Below, piece by piece: positions 54,821 through 64,000 of a stretch of DNA of 64,000 nt (positions are counted from its first letter, which is position 1; each line of letters starts with the position of its first letter). A model generated the notes under the pieces. That model was not told the DNA's origin and made no database searches. It saw only the letters and a program-made list of their open reading frames with translations. Both the position numbers and the translations under genes were made by a program. This DNA is from Neocallimastix lanati (nom. inval.) (Eukaryota; Neocallimastigomycota; Neocallimastigomycetes; Neocallimastigales; Neocallimastigaceae), in assembly GCA_016946835.1 (NCBI GenBank), contig JACVTC010000044.1, forward strand, positions 963,501-1,027,500. The letters are read 5' to 3'.

Positions 54821-56372
54821 TATTATAAATTTTATTAATAATCTAAAAATCTATAAATAAAATATAAAAACCAAAAAAAATTTATTATATATATTATTTA
54901 AATATAAAAATTTTTAACTACATTTAAAAATAATTTATTTTAAATATTTAATTATTTATAATTTTTTAAAATTAATAATATTTAAAATATAGTATTTATA
55001 TATATAATTAATGAATTATTATTTTAAATAGAACAATTATACCGAAATTTATTATTATTTAAAAGATTTGCTTAATAAATTTTATTTGAAATATTTTTAA
55101 AGTGATTCATATTAATTATATTGTTAAAATATTTTTATTTTTTGGAAAGGTTTAATCTAGAAATAATTGTTTACATTAGTTAGAGAGGAAAGATTTAAAT
55201 GAAAAAATAATTCTTTATTGCTTTAATGTCATTTTTTTTGTACTTCTCTACAATTAGATTTATTTTTAAATCTCTAATTTTAATTTACGGTTAATTCTTA
55301 CTTTATAATTTAAATAATTTGATTAAATATTAATATATTTAATTAATTTAAAAATAATAATTTAAATTAGTTATATAGGAAAGATATGAAATAATAAAAA
55401 TTATTTATTTTATATACTTTCATATATTTAAAAATTCTTATTCTTTATATATGATGAATTAAAATTTATATTTTCAAATTGGAAATACATTTAAAAATAA
55501 TTTCAAAAAATATATATAATTATAATTATAATTATAGAATATGTAAAAATATTTTGAATTCTTATATTGGAGTTATAAATTACACAATTTTATTTATGTT
55601 TATAAAAATTACTACTATTTTTATATTAATATTATATTATTAAAACTTTTTTATTTAATTTACTATTTTTAAAATTGAAATATAATAAATAAAAATTAAA
55701 ATTTATGGAAATTTCTTTTAATATTTATTATAATTATTATTAAAAAATACTAAATAATTTTCTTGAAAAATAATTACTATTATTCATATTATTAGGCTTA
55801 AATTATATAATAGCATAACTCCGATTTCGTATTTTCAGATGTATATTTTTATTTTTAATTTTTGAAATTTTAATTTGTTATTTAAAAAATAGCATAATAA
55901 CTAATTTAATTATCCTTAATTTTAAAAGATAAATATAAAATAAAAATAAAGATATTGTTTATAAAACTAAAATGAAATTATTATTATAATATTTATTTTT
56001 TAATATTTTCAAATTAAATTAATAAATTAAAAAAGAATTAGAAAAAATTTTATTATAAACTTTAAAATTTTATAATTTATTTATTTATAATTAAAAATAT
56101 ATATAAATATTTTAATTCAAATTAACCAAAAATATACAAAAGTTGTAAAATTAATATTCAACAAATTAATTTTTAATTTTTAAAAATTTAAATAATAAAT
56201 ATTTTTATTATAAATTTTTATAATATTAGATTATATAAATAGATACTTTTTACAATATTTAAAAGTTTTGAATTTTTATTTTTCGATTTATTATTTATTT
56301 ATTTATTAATAAGTTAAATTTTATTATTATTATTAAAATAAAAATAAATTTAAAAAAATACACCTAAAAATA
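54821..56372. other. AT-rich spacer upstream of the UDP-glucose dehydrogenase gene
   Basis: No coding sequence, repeat or RNA gene seen. Should contain the promoter of the gene at 56373; no element can be singled out. Confidence 0.6.
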
Positions 56373-58905
56373 ATGATTTGTGATTCTTTTTTAATTAATG
56401 AAAATAAAAATGAAAATCAAATAATTAATAATGAATTAAATAAATTTTCATTTAAAAAATATTTGAATAGAGCTTTAAATGTTTGTTATATAGGAGCTGG
56501 TTATGTTGGAGGTACATCAAGTAGTGTAATGGCTTATAAATGTCCAATTGATGAAGTAATTGTCACTGTTTGTGATGTAGATATTGAAAAAATCAACTCT
56601 TGGAATTCGGATAACGTAAATAATTATAAATTTGAAAAATAATATATTACATTTATATAAATGAAAATAAATTTAAATTAATGTATATTTTTGCAATTAT
56701 TTTTTTTTACTATTTAATATCCATTAAAGCTTCCAATATATGAGCCTGGATTAGAAGAAATTGTAAAAGATAGAAGAGAAAAAAATTTATTTTTTACTAA
56801 TGATTTCGATAGAGCTATTTACTCAGCTGATATTATATTTATTTCTGTCGGAACTCCCACAAAAAAAAGAGGAATAGGTGCTGGTCAAGCAGCTGAACTT
56901 TCGTATGTAAAATATTACAAAAGTTTAATATAATAGTTGTATAAATAATAAAAAAAATAATTTTTTTTAAAGTAACAATTTTAATTAAATACATATGATA
57001 ATTAAGTTGTTAATTTTATTGTTTAAAATATATATAAAATAATATGTTTTTAATATATTACCTATTTATCTTACTGACATATTTTTAAAGGTTTATTGAA
57101 AAAGCCGTTAGAAAAATTGCTAATATATCTAGAAATTCAAAAATTATAGTAGAAAAATCAACAGTGCCATGTAAAACAGCTGAACATATTAGAGCTATTT
57201 TAACTGCAAATCAAATTAGAAATAATAATAGCAGTAATTTATGATCAATTAAATTAATAAATCATATTAACAAATTATAATAAATATAATTATTAATTTT
57301 TTTTATAACTATATTATTTATTTTTATATTTTAAAATATTATTAAATTAAATAAAAAACCTATTAGAAGAAAATATTAATAAAAAAGAAATTAATTACAT
57401 TAGTTTGTCTCGTTCAAGTAGTAATTCTACTTTAAATGAAGAATTTTCCAATTCAGAAAATCAAAATATATTAGATAATACTGAAAATGCATCAATACAT
57501 TTTGAAATACTATCAAATCCGGAATTTCTTTCAGAAGGAACGGCTGTAAATGATATTCTTTATCCTGATAGAGTTTTAATTGGTGGTTTACAAACAAAAG
57601 AAGGAATTGAAGCTCAGAACATATTATCTCAGCTTTATTCATATTGGGTACCTGAAGAAAAAATAATAAAAATGGGTCTTTGGTCAGCTGAATTATCAAA
57701 ATTAGTAAAAATATATATTTTTATATCTAATAATTTATATGAATTATAATTTTATTTTGTATAAAAAATTATTTATTACATATTGGTTGCTTAAAAAAAA
57801 AATATTATCTAATATTAAATTATTTTTATATATCTTTAAAGACAGCAAATGCTTTACTAGCTCAAAGAATTTCTAGCATTAATTCTCTAAGCGCTTTATG
57901 TGAAGAAATTGGATCAGATATTCAGGAAATATCATATGCCTGTGGTTTAGATACCAGAATAGGACCAAAATTTCTTAATGCTAGCGTCGGTATGAATATA
58001 TCATAAATTAATAATAATAAATAAATAAAAAACAAGTATAAATTATATATTAATTACTATTAATTTATTTTAAAAGGATTTGGAGGAAGCTGCTTCAAAA
58101 AAGATGTTCTAAATCTAGTGTATCTTTCAAATTATTATAAGCTTCCAGAAGTTGCTGAATATTGGAATCAAATAATTACCATGAATGAATATAGAAAGTC
58201 AAGATTTGTAAAAAATATTTTTAAAAAACTTTTTAATACGATTTCTGATAAAACAATAACAATATTTGGATTTTCTTTCAAAAAGAATACAAAAGATACT
58301 AGGTAAAACAAATTTATATATATAAATATTTATTATTTTGAATTTATATATTAAATATTTATTTTAATATCTAATATATTTAAAAAATGATTAGAGAATC
58401 TCCTGCAATTACTGTAGTATTATCATTACTAAGAGAAGGAGCTTTAATTAAAATATATGATCCAAAAGTTTCTGAAAAGCAAATTAAAAATGATATTATT
58501 GAAAATTGTGATATTCAAAATTATAATGGTAATTAATAAAATTAAAAAAATTATAAATTGTAAAATTTATTTATTTATATTTTATATCTTTTATAATATT
58601 TTATTTTTATATAGTTTAAAATTATATTTATTAATTTTTGATTCTTTCTATTAATTATTATTTTTTATTAAGATTATATTTCCAGAATTAAAGTTTGCTC
58701 ATCATGTTATGAAGCAGCCGATTGTTCTAATGCTATTGTAATTTGTACTGAATGGGATGAATTTACTTTAGTAAATTATAGAAGAATTTATAATTTTATG
58801 TTAAAACCTGCATTCATATTTGATGGACGTTTAATATTAAATCATAAAGAATTAAAGGAAATTGGATTTTTCGTTGAAGCCATCGGAAAAAAATTTGACT
58901 TTTAA
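56373..58905 (+). CDS. UDP-glucose 6-dehydrogenase, 8 exons
   Basis: Oxidises UDP-glucose to UDP-glucuronate with two NAD+. Exons: 56373-56615, 56730-56902, 57091-57233, 57367-57704, 57842-57989, 58077-58302, 58395-58528, 58673-58905. All introns are GT-AG with matching phases, giving 545 residues. Landmarks: NAD-binding GAGYVGG (41-47), [22 protein letters not shown] (160-165), [12 protein letters not shown] (235-245), WSAELSKL with the conserved Lys (about 298), [10 protein letters not shown] with catalytic Cys 354, and ICTEWDEF and KPAFIFDGR near the end. Intron 2 carries an ACTGAC branch-point-like sequence 19 nt before its AG. Two additions against the usual ~494 residues: about 34 N-terminal residues and a Ser/Asn-rich insert at about 178-228, straddling intron 3. 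The product feeds glucuronate-containing glycans. Confidence 0.93.
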
Positions 58906-59800
58906 TAATTTATTTGGATAATATAATTTAACATTTAATTTAATTGTATTTTTAAAAATATATCTATTACTTCTTTTTTTTATAAATAAAAAATGTTTTA
59001 CTATATTAATATGTAAAAATTATTATTATTTATCTTCTAATTTAGTTTAATAAAGTTGTATGTTATTTTTGTTCGGTGGTGAAATATATTAAATAAATTT
59101 AATTTTTATAAAGTAATAAATTAAAAAAAGTGTTAGAGACGAAATCGTTACATACATTTATTTATATTATTAATTTATATCAACCAATAATTAATCTTTA
59201 ATTAAATTAAATAATGTTAACTAAGATATAAAATATGAAATATATTTAATGTAAAAATATCTCTTAGAAAAATATATATATCCTCATAATAAAAATTATT
59301 AATAAACATTTTATAATATTACACATAACATAAAATACTTTGTTATATTGTTTTTATTAATACAGTGTTTGTCTTAGATTTATAAATTTGTTTTTCACAA
59401 AAAGTAAAATATTAATTAAATATTTAATAAAAAATCCTAAATATTACTATTTAAAATGAATTATGGAGCTATTGTTCAAATGGAGGTATTAATTCTATAG
59501 AATATTAAAAGAAAATTAAATAAATTTATAAATGAGCGTAAAAGATAAGAAAATATCTAAAAAAAAATAAAATATAAAAATAAATTCCAGAAAAATAAAC
59601 AATTTGAATAGAAAATATATATTTCTTATTTAAAGAAATAAATGATATAGATTCAATTAAAAATAAATAAATAATATTGAATTTATATAAAATAATTAAA
59701 CAAAAGTACTGTTAATATAAATTATTATTAATATTTTTAATTTAAAAAATAATTAAAAGACTAAAGATATTTAATTATATATATTGATATAAATACAATA
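58906..59800. other. AT-rich spacer
   Basis: 3' flank of the dehydrogenase gene. TGTTAGAGACGAAATCG near 59132 looks like an LTR start but has no partner here. Otherwise featureless. Confidence 0.55.
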
Positions 59801-60043
59801 TGTTAGAATATAAAAAAAAAAAATAAATACTTAATAATGACTTTAATATATTTTACCCAATCAGAATATTATTATATTTAAATAAAATTATAAAAGAAAT
59901 AAAATGTAACCTTGTTAAAAATATATACACTTTTGTAATTATAAAAAATAAAGATAAATAAAATTAAATATTAAGTATTATATATAAAATGCTATTCTAA
60001 AAATATATCTAATTTTCTCAATATTTGTTTTTGGTGTTTAATA
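59801..60043 (+). repeat. 5' LTR of element A2
   Basis: 243 bp, TGTTAGAATAT ... GTTTAATA; differs from the LTRs of element A by a few substitutions and a slightly longer A run near its start. Confidence 0.92.
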
Positions 60044-60075
60044 GATTAAGAGTCTCAGTCTACAACTGAGCTTAA
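60044..60075 (+). promoter_or_regulatory. Primer-binding site of element A2 with hairpin
   Basis: GATTAAGAGTCTCA right after the LTR, continuing CTCAGT-loop-ACTGAG; identical to element A. Confidence 0.75.
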
Positions 60076-60390
60076 CCATAAGTTAAGTTATAATTTACAT
60101 AATTAATATATAAATATATTCATCTTATAAATAAATTGAACTAATGCTTTCTTATTTTTAATATTAAAAATCATTTTTATATTTATCAATAATAACATCT
60201 AATTTTGAATTATCAAAGAAATAATTTAATTAATTATGAATCTATATAATTAATTTTTTATTTTAATAATAATTAAATCAAAATATATTATCAAAAATAT
60301 TTTTAAAAAAAAAATAAATTAATGAGGGATTAATACAATTTAATAATATTATTATTCATTTATTATATATAAAAATATACATATATATTA

Positions 60391-60720
60391 TAGTCAGTCA
60401 AATTATAATTCGAACTGAAAAAAATAATATAGTCAGTCAATTATAATTTGAACTGAAAATTAGTATTATCAATAAAATTTTTTATTGAAATAAAATAAAA
60501 AAAAAAAAAAAAAAAATTAATAATAAAATAAAATAATAAAATAGTCAGTCAATTATAATTTGAACTGAAAATCATATGGTCAATCAAATAATTAATTTGA
60601 ACTGAAAATCATATAGTCAGTCAAATAATTAATTTGAACTGAAAATCATATGGTCAGTCAAATAATTAATTTGAACTGAAAATCATATGGTCAGTCAAAT
60701 AATTAATTTGAACTGAAAAT
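60391..60720. repeat. Leader hairpin array of element A2 (7 units)
   Basis: Two units, a poly-A interruption, one short unit, then four full 37-bp units (GTCAGTCAAATAATTAATTT, GAACTGAAAATCATATG). Element A has only two of the full units, so the array changed length between copies. Confidence 0.88.
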
Positions 60721-61248
60721 ATTATTGTAAATTATTAACAATAAAATTAAAAAAAAAAAAAAAAAAAAACATATATATTTTTAATTCCAATATTAATAAA
60801 TGTAAATCAAGTATAAATACCTTTTTCAAACATAAAAAACCAATAATATAAATGTTTAATTAAATTAATTTCAAATAGCATAATGAAAAATATTACATTA
60901 AAAAATAAGATAAGCCAATCATAATTCTGAAATATATTATTTTATAACCTTTTTTTTATTAAGTAATAAATATAACTTAACCAATTATCAAAAAATATAT
61001 ATTATTAAAGTTCATTATAAATTATCAAGGAAATATTAAACAATATATATTTTAATTTACATTTATTTAATGAAAATAGAATAAGGTTTTAATCAATATA
61101 TTGAATATGTATAAATAAACAATCCAGACATACAACATATCCCTCATCAATTATTCTTTAAAATTTAAAAAAAAAAAAAAAAAATTATTCGCATAATATA
61201 AAATATTAATAAATTATTAAAAAATAAATTAATTTAAAATTCTCCACA

Positions 61249-63393
61249 ATGGCTAACACAAGAAGAAACAATAGAAATGAAGTAATTACCATTGAAGAAC
61301 CCATTGACATCAGGCCAACAATTAAATTTAACTACTCTGAAAATTTTAACAGAGTAGTTGAATTAAATACTGAAAACTATAATAGATGGAGAACCAAAAT
61401 CCTTCATCTATTATCAATTAACAACCTAGTTGGCTATATCACCAAAGAAAAAGTTAAGAAATTAAGGAAGAGAGATATACAAGATGACCTATCTGAGTAT
61501 ATCGAAGATGAATTTGATGACACATTGGTGTATGACAAAAACACCAATGTAGTTGATATCAATAACGATATCACAACAAAATGGATCGTCCTAAACAGTA
61601 TTGGAGAAAAAACACAAGACATTGTGCAAGGATCAAATAAAACCGCCTTTGAATTGTGGAAGATTCTAAAAAGATCTTTTACCAAAAACATCAACACGCG
61701 TAAATTAGAACTTAAAACCAAACTCGATAATTTGAAGTATAACCCAGAAGTGGACATTAATATATTTATTGCTGAACTACAGAACACACTTGATGAACTC
61801 GAGAAAATAGATAATGACATTGAATCAAGTGTTAAAGTAGGCATCCTTAACAGAAGCCTCCCAGAAGAACTCCGTTGGATTAATGTGTTTCAATTTAAAA
61901 ATGATTGGAATAAATGCAGTGAATATGTTAAGGATGTATTGCCTGAAATAATCTCTTCAAACCTAAAAGAATCCTTAACAAATAATCAAAATAATAAAAA
62001 TATATTTTCAATAGAAAATAATACTAACATTAATACAAATAAGAAAAAACTTACTAAAATAAAAACATCTACTAAAAAGACCAAAAATGGTAGATGTAAT
62101 TACTGTGGTAAATGGGGCCATTTCTTTTATGACTGTAAAATTAGAAGAGATGATAAAAATAATAACAAAAGAAGAAAAATTTTCAAAAGAAGAAGAAATA
62201 ATTTTAAAAGAAAATCTAATAAACGTAGAAATTATGCAAATTTCATGGAAAAAGAAAGGTACGATACAAGCTATGCCGATTCTTTTACCAAGGATTACAA
62301 TTCTCAAGAAAACCTTGATATTAATTTTGCCGAAGTAAATAAACAAAACGAAGAAAATAAACAAAAAGAAATGATGTGTTGGATATTGGACTCCGGTGCA
62401 TCAATAAATATTACTGGTCATTTAAATAAATTACATAATATTCAAAAGTGCAATGACAAAGTTTATTTAGCTAATAATCAAGTTATATCAACACAATTTA
62501 AAGGAGATCTCATAGGATACATTAGTAATCACAAAATAATCATTAAGAATGTTTATTACTCACAAAAAATAAATAAAAATTTATTATCAATTGGAAATCT
62601 TACACAACAAGGATACAAAATAATTTTCAATAATACTAATAATAAATCATATGCACTAATTTATGACGAACACAATCAAAGAATATTATCAATTAAATCG
62701 AACCAATCTAATACATTTAAATTTTGGATTTCAACTCAACCATTAAATTTTCAAAACAACCAACATAATAATAATTTGGTTGAAATCAATTATACACATT
62801 TAAAATCAATTGATAAACTAAATTTATGGCATCGTCGTTTTGCCCATTTTAATATCAATAGTATCAAAAATAAAATTTTAAAAATCAACATAAACTCAAA
62901 GTGCCCTATTTGTAGTTATTCAAAACTTAAAAATAAGCCCTTCAAATCATCACATAATAGAGCCAAAAATATATTTCAACTCATACACATGGATCTTATA
63001 GGTCCAATACAAAACTCTATCTATGACAATAAATATATCTTAACCATTTTGGATGACCATTCAAGATTTGGGTGGACTCTCTTTATGAAGAGTAAATCAG
63101 AAACTTTTTATCACTTCCTTAATTGGTTTAATAAAATAAAAAATCAATTTAACAAAAGAATTCAATATATCCGTACAGATAATGGTACCGAATTTAACAA
63201 CAAAAATTTCAAACAATTTTGCATTGACTTTGGAATACAACATCAATTTACTGTTCCCTACCACCCACAACAAAATGGTAGGATTGAACGATTCAACGGC
63301 ACTATAATCAATTCTGCAAAGTCAATGTTAAATGACGCAAAACTTAGCTTACAATTTTGGGAAGATACTTTTATGATAACACGTATGATATAA
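61249..63393 (+). CDS. copia Gag-protease-integrase (element A2)
   Basis: 714 residues with the same domain order as 20132-22276: Gag, CCHC knuckle (CNYCGKWGHFFYDC), protease LDSGAS, and integrase core with HMDLIGPI, RTDNGTEF and HPQQNGRIERFN. Only two residue changes from the other copy were noticed (SQKINKN for SPKINKN; NSIKN for NIIKN), indicating recent spread or ongoing homogenisation. It ends FWEDTFMITRMI and TAA, lacking the integrase C-terminal domain. The ATG at 61249 follows a long A/T leader. Confidence 0.92.
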   Translation: MANTRRNNRNEVITIEEPIDIRPTIKFNYSENFNRVVELNTENYNRWRTKILHLLSINNLVGYITKEKVKKLRKRDIQDDLSEYIEDEFDDTLVYDKNTNVVDINNDITTKWIVLNSIGEKTQDIVQGSNKTAFELWKILKRSFTKNINTRKLELKTKLDNLKYNPEVDINIFIAELQNTLDELEKIDNDIESSVKVGILNRSLPEELRWINVFQFKNDWNKCSEYVKDVLPEIISSNLKESLTNNQNNKNIFSIENNTNINTNKKKLTKIKTSTKKTKNGRCNYCGKWGHFFYDCKIRRDDKNNNKRRKIFKRRRNNFKRKSNKRRNYANFMEKERYDTSYADSFTKDYNSQENLDINFAEVNKQNEENKQKEMMCWILDSGASINITGHLNKLHNIQKCNDKVYLANNQVISTQFKGDLIGYISNHKIIIKNVYYSQKINKNLLSIGNLTQQGYKIIFNNTNNKSYALIYDEHNQRILSIKSNQSNTFKFWISTQPLNFQNNQHNNNLVEINYTHLKSIDKLNLWHRRFAHFNINSIKNKILKININSKCPICSYSKLKNKPFKSSHNRAKNIFQLIHMDLIGPIQNSIYDNKYILTILDDHSRFGWTLFMKSKSETFYHFLNWFNKIKNQFNKRIQYIRTDNGTEFNNKNFKQFCIDFGIQHQFTVPYHPQQNGRIERFNGTIINSAKSMLNDAKLSLQFWEDTFMITRMI

Positions 63394-64000
63394 ACCATGG
63401 CAAAGACTTTAATAATACTAATAATAATAATCCGTATTATCAATATAATAATAATAAGTCAAATAATATTCAAATATTAGACAATAATACTCAAATAAAT
63501 GAAAATAATATACCAAGTAAAAACATTCAAATAAAAAATAAAAGAACATATAACAAAAGAAGAAACAACAATAATAACAACACCAAAAATATTAATAATA
63601 ATCAAAACAAAGATTATAATAATAATATAGAATCTCAAGATAATAACATTGACAACAACGACAATAATAATAACAATAACACAAGTAACAATAAAATTAA
63701 TAACAACGATAACACAAACAGCAACAACAACACTACCAACAGCAATAATAACAAAATAAATATTAATATTAATAAAAACGACAATATGATCACTGTCAGT
63801 AATAAAAACAATCATAATAATTCAAATATAGACAGATATAATTCAAACAATAATAAAGATAACAACAATGAACAACGAATCATTAATAACTTAACGAATA
63901 ACAAATTATTTAACATAGAATCTTCCATACATTTAGGAAAAAGAAATAGAAATGAAAACTTCATATTAAATTCAAATAACAAAAAACAAAAATCATTAAA
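63356..64000 (+). pseudogene. Asn-rich Pol linker of element A2 (partial, -1 frame)
   Basis: Same Asn-rich, frame-shifted segment as 19461-20168, entering as YFYDNTYDINHGKDF in the -1 frame and open to the window end. RT-RNase H would follow beyond 64000. Confidence 0.8.

Larger units (their letters stand above)
59801..64000 (+). mobile_element. Element A2: second copy of the Ty1/copia element, 3'-cut by window end
   Basis: Same family as element A (17689-23682), opposite orientation. 5' LTR 59801-60043, PBS 60044-60057, seven-unit hairpin array, gag-protease-integrase 61249-63393, Asn-rich linker running off the window. CAATA (59796-59800) would be the left half of a target duplication. It carries the same integrase deletion and -1 frame junction as element A. 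Confidence 0.92.

Noticed and set aside
59132-59400. Possible further LTR starting TGTTAGAGACGAAATCG
   Set aside because: No matching second copy, polypurine tract or PBS core was found in the window.

Overview
ORGANISM. The window looks like nuclear DNA of an anaerobic gut fungus (Neocallimastigomycota; Piromyces/Neocallimastix/Anaeromyces type). The reasons are: extremely AT-rich spacers with long poly-T and (AAT)n tracts; a giant Cys-paired 'GYYxN' repeat protein of the kind described as the fungal cellulosome scaffoldin of this phylum; remnants of CBM18 and pectin-lyase genes; bacterial-type glycan genes that carry eukaryotic signal sequences; and short T-rich GT-AG introns. All family assignments are by eye; no database search was run.

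LAYOUT. (1) 1-16628 (+): the 3' 16.6 kb of a scaffoldin-like gene, one uninterrupted exon, 5' end outside the window. (2) 17451-23700: an old solo LTR (family B) split by a young, nearly complete Ty1/copia element on the minus strand (element A, 17689-23682, 5-bp target duplication AATAT). (3) 24390-33263 (-): an inverted second copy of 8,874 bp of the scaffoldin gene, same length as its source (1624-10497), interrupted by one nonsense codon. (4) 33264-36300: decayed, mostly unrecognised coding fragments among poly-T runs. (5) 36299-37121 (family B LTR, PBS and leader) and 37498-39120 (family C LTR, PBS and leader). (6) 39110-41860: pseudogenes: LRR-CBM18, a coiled-coil (BAR-like) fragment, a GT2 glycosyltransferase and a PL4 rhamnogalacturonan lyase. 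(7) 42330-43577 and 48905-50345: decayed copia pol. (8) 44539-45615 (+) TupA-like ATP-grasp gene and 47161-47922 (-) GT2 gene, both intact. (9) 51015-54820 (-): a second family C element holding a better copy of the coiled-coil pseudogene. (10) 56373-58905 (+): UDP-glucose 6-dehydrogenase, 8 exons, all seven intron phases resolved. (11) 59801-64000 (+): a second copy of element A in opposite orientation, cut by the window end.

HOW IT FITS. The genes that can work fall into two themes: a cell-surface scaffold for plant-wall-degrading enzymes (scaffoldin; the LRR-CBM18 and PL4 genes are dead relatives of that secretome), and surface glycan synthesis (UDP-glucuronate supply by UGDH; GT2 and TupA-like enzymes with secretory N-termini). 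Everything else is LTR-retrotransposon traffic. The least expected signal is in the retroelement leaders: three different LTR families share a 14-nt primer-binding core matching the anticodon arm of tRNA-Lys(CUU), a covarying hairpin directly after it, and a tandem array of short hairpins before gag.
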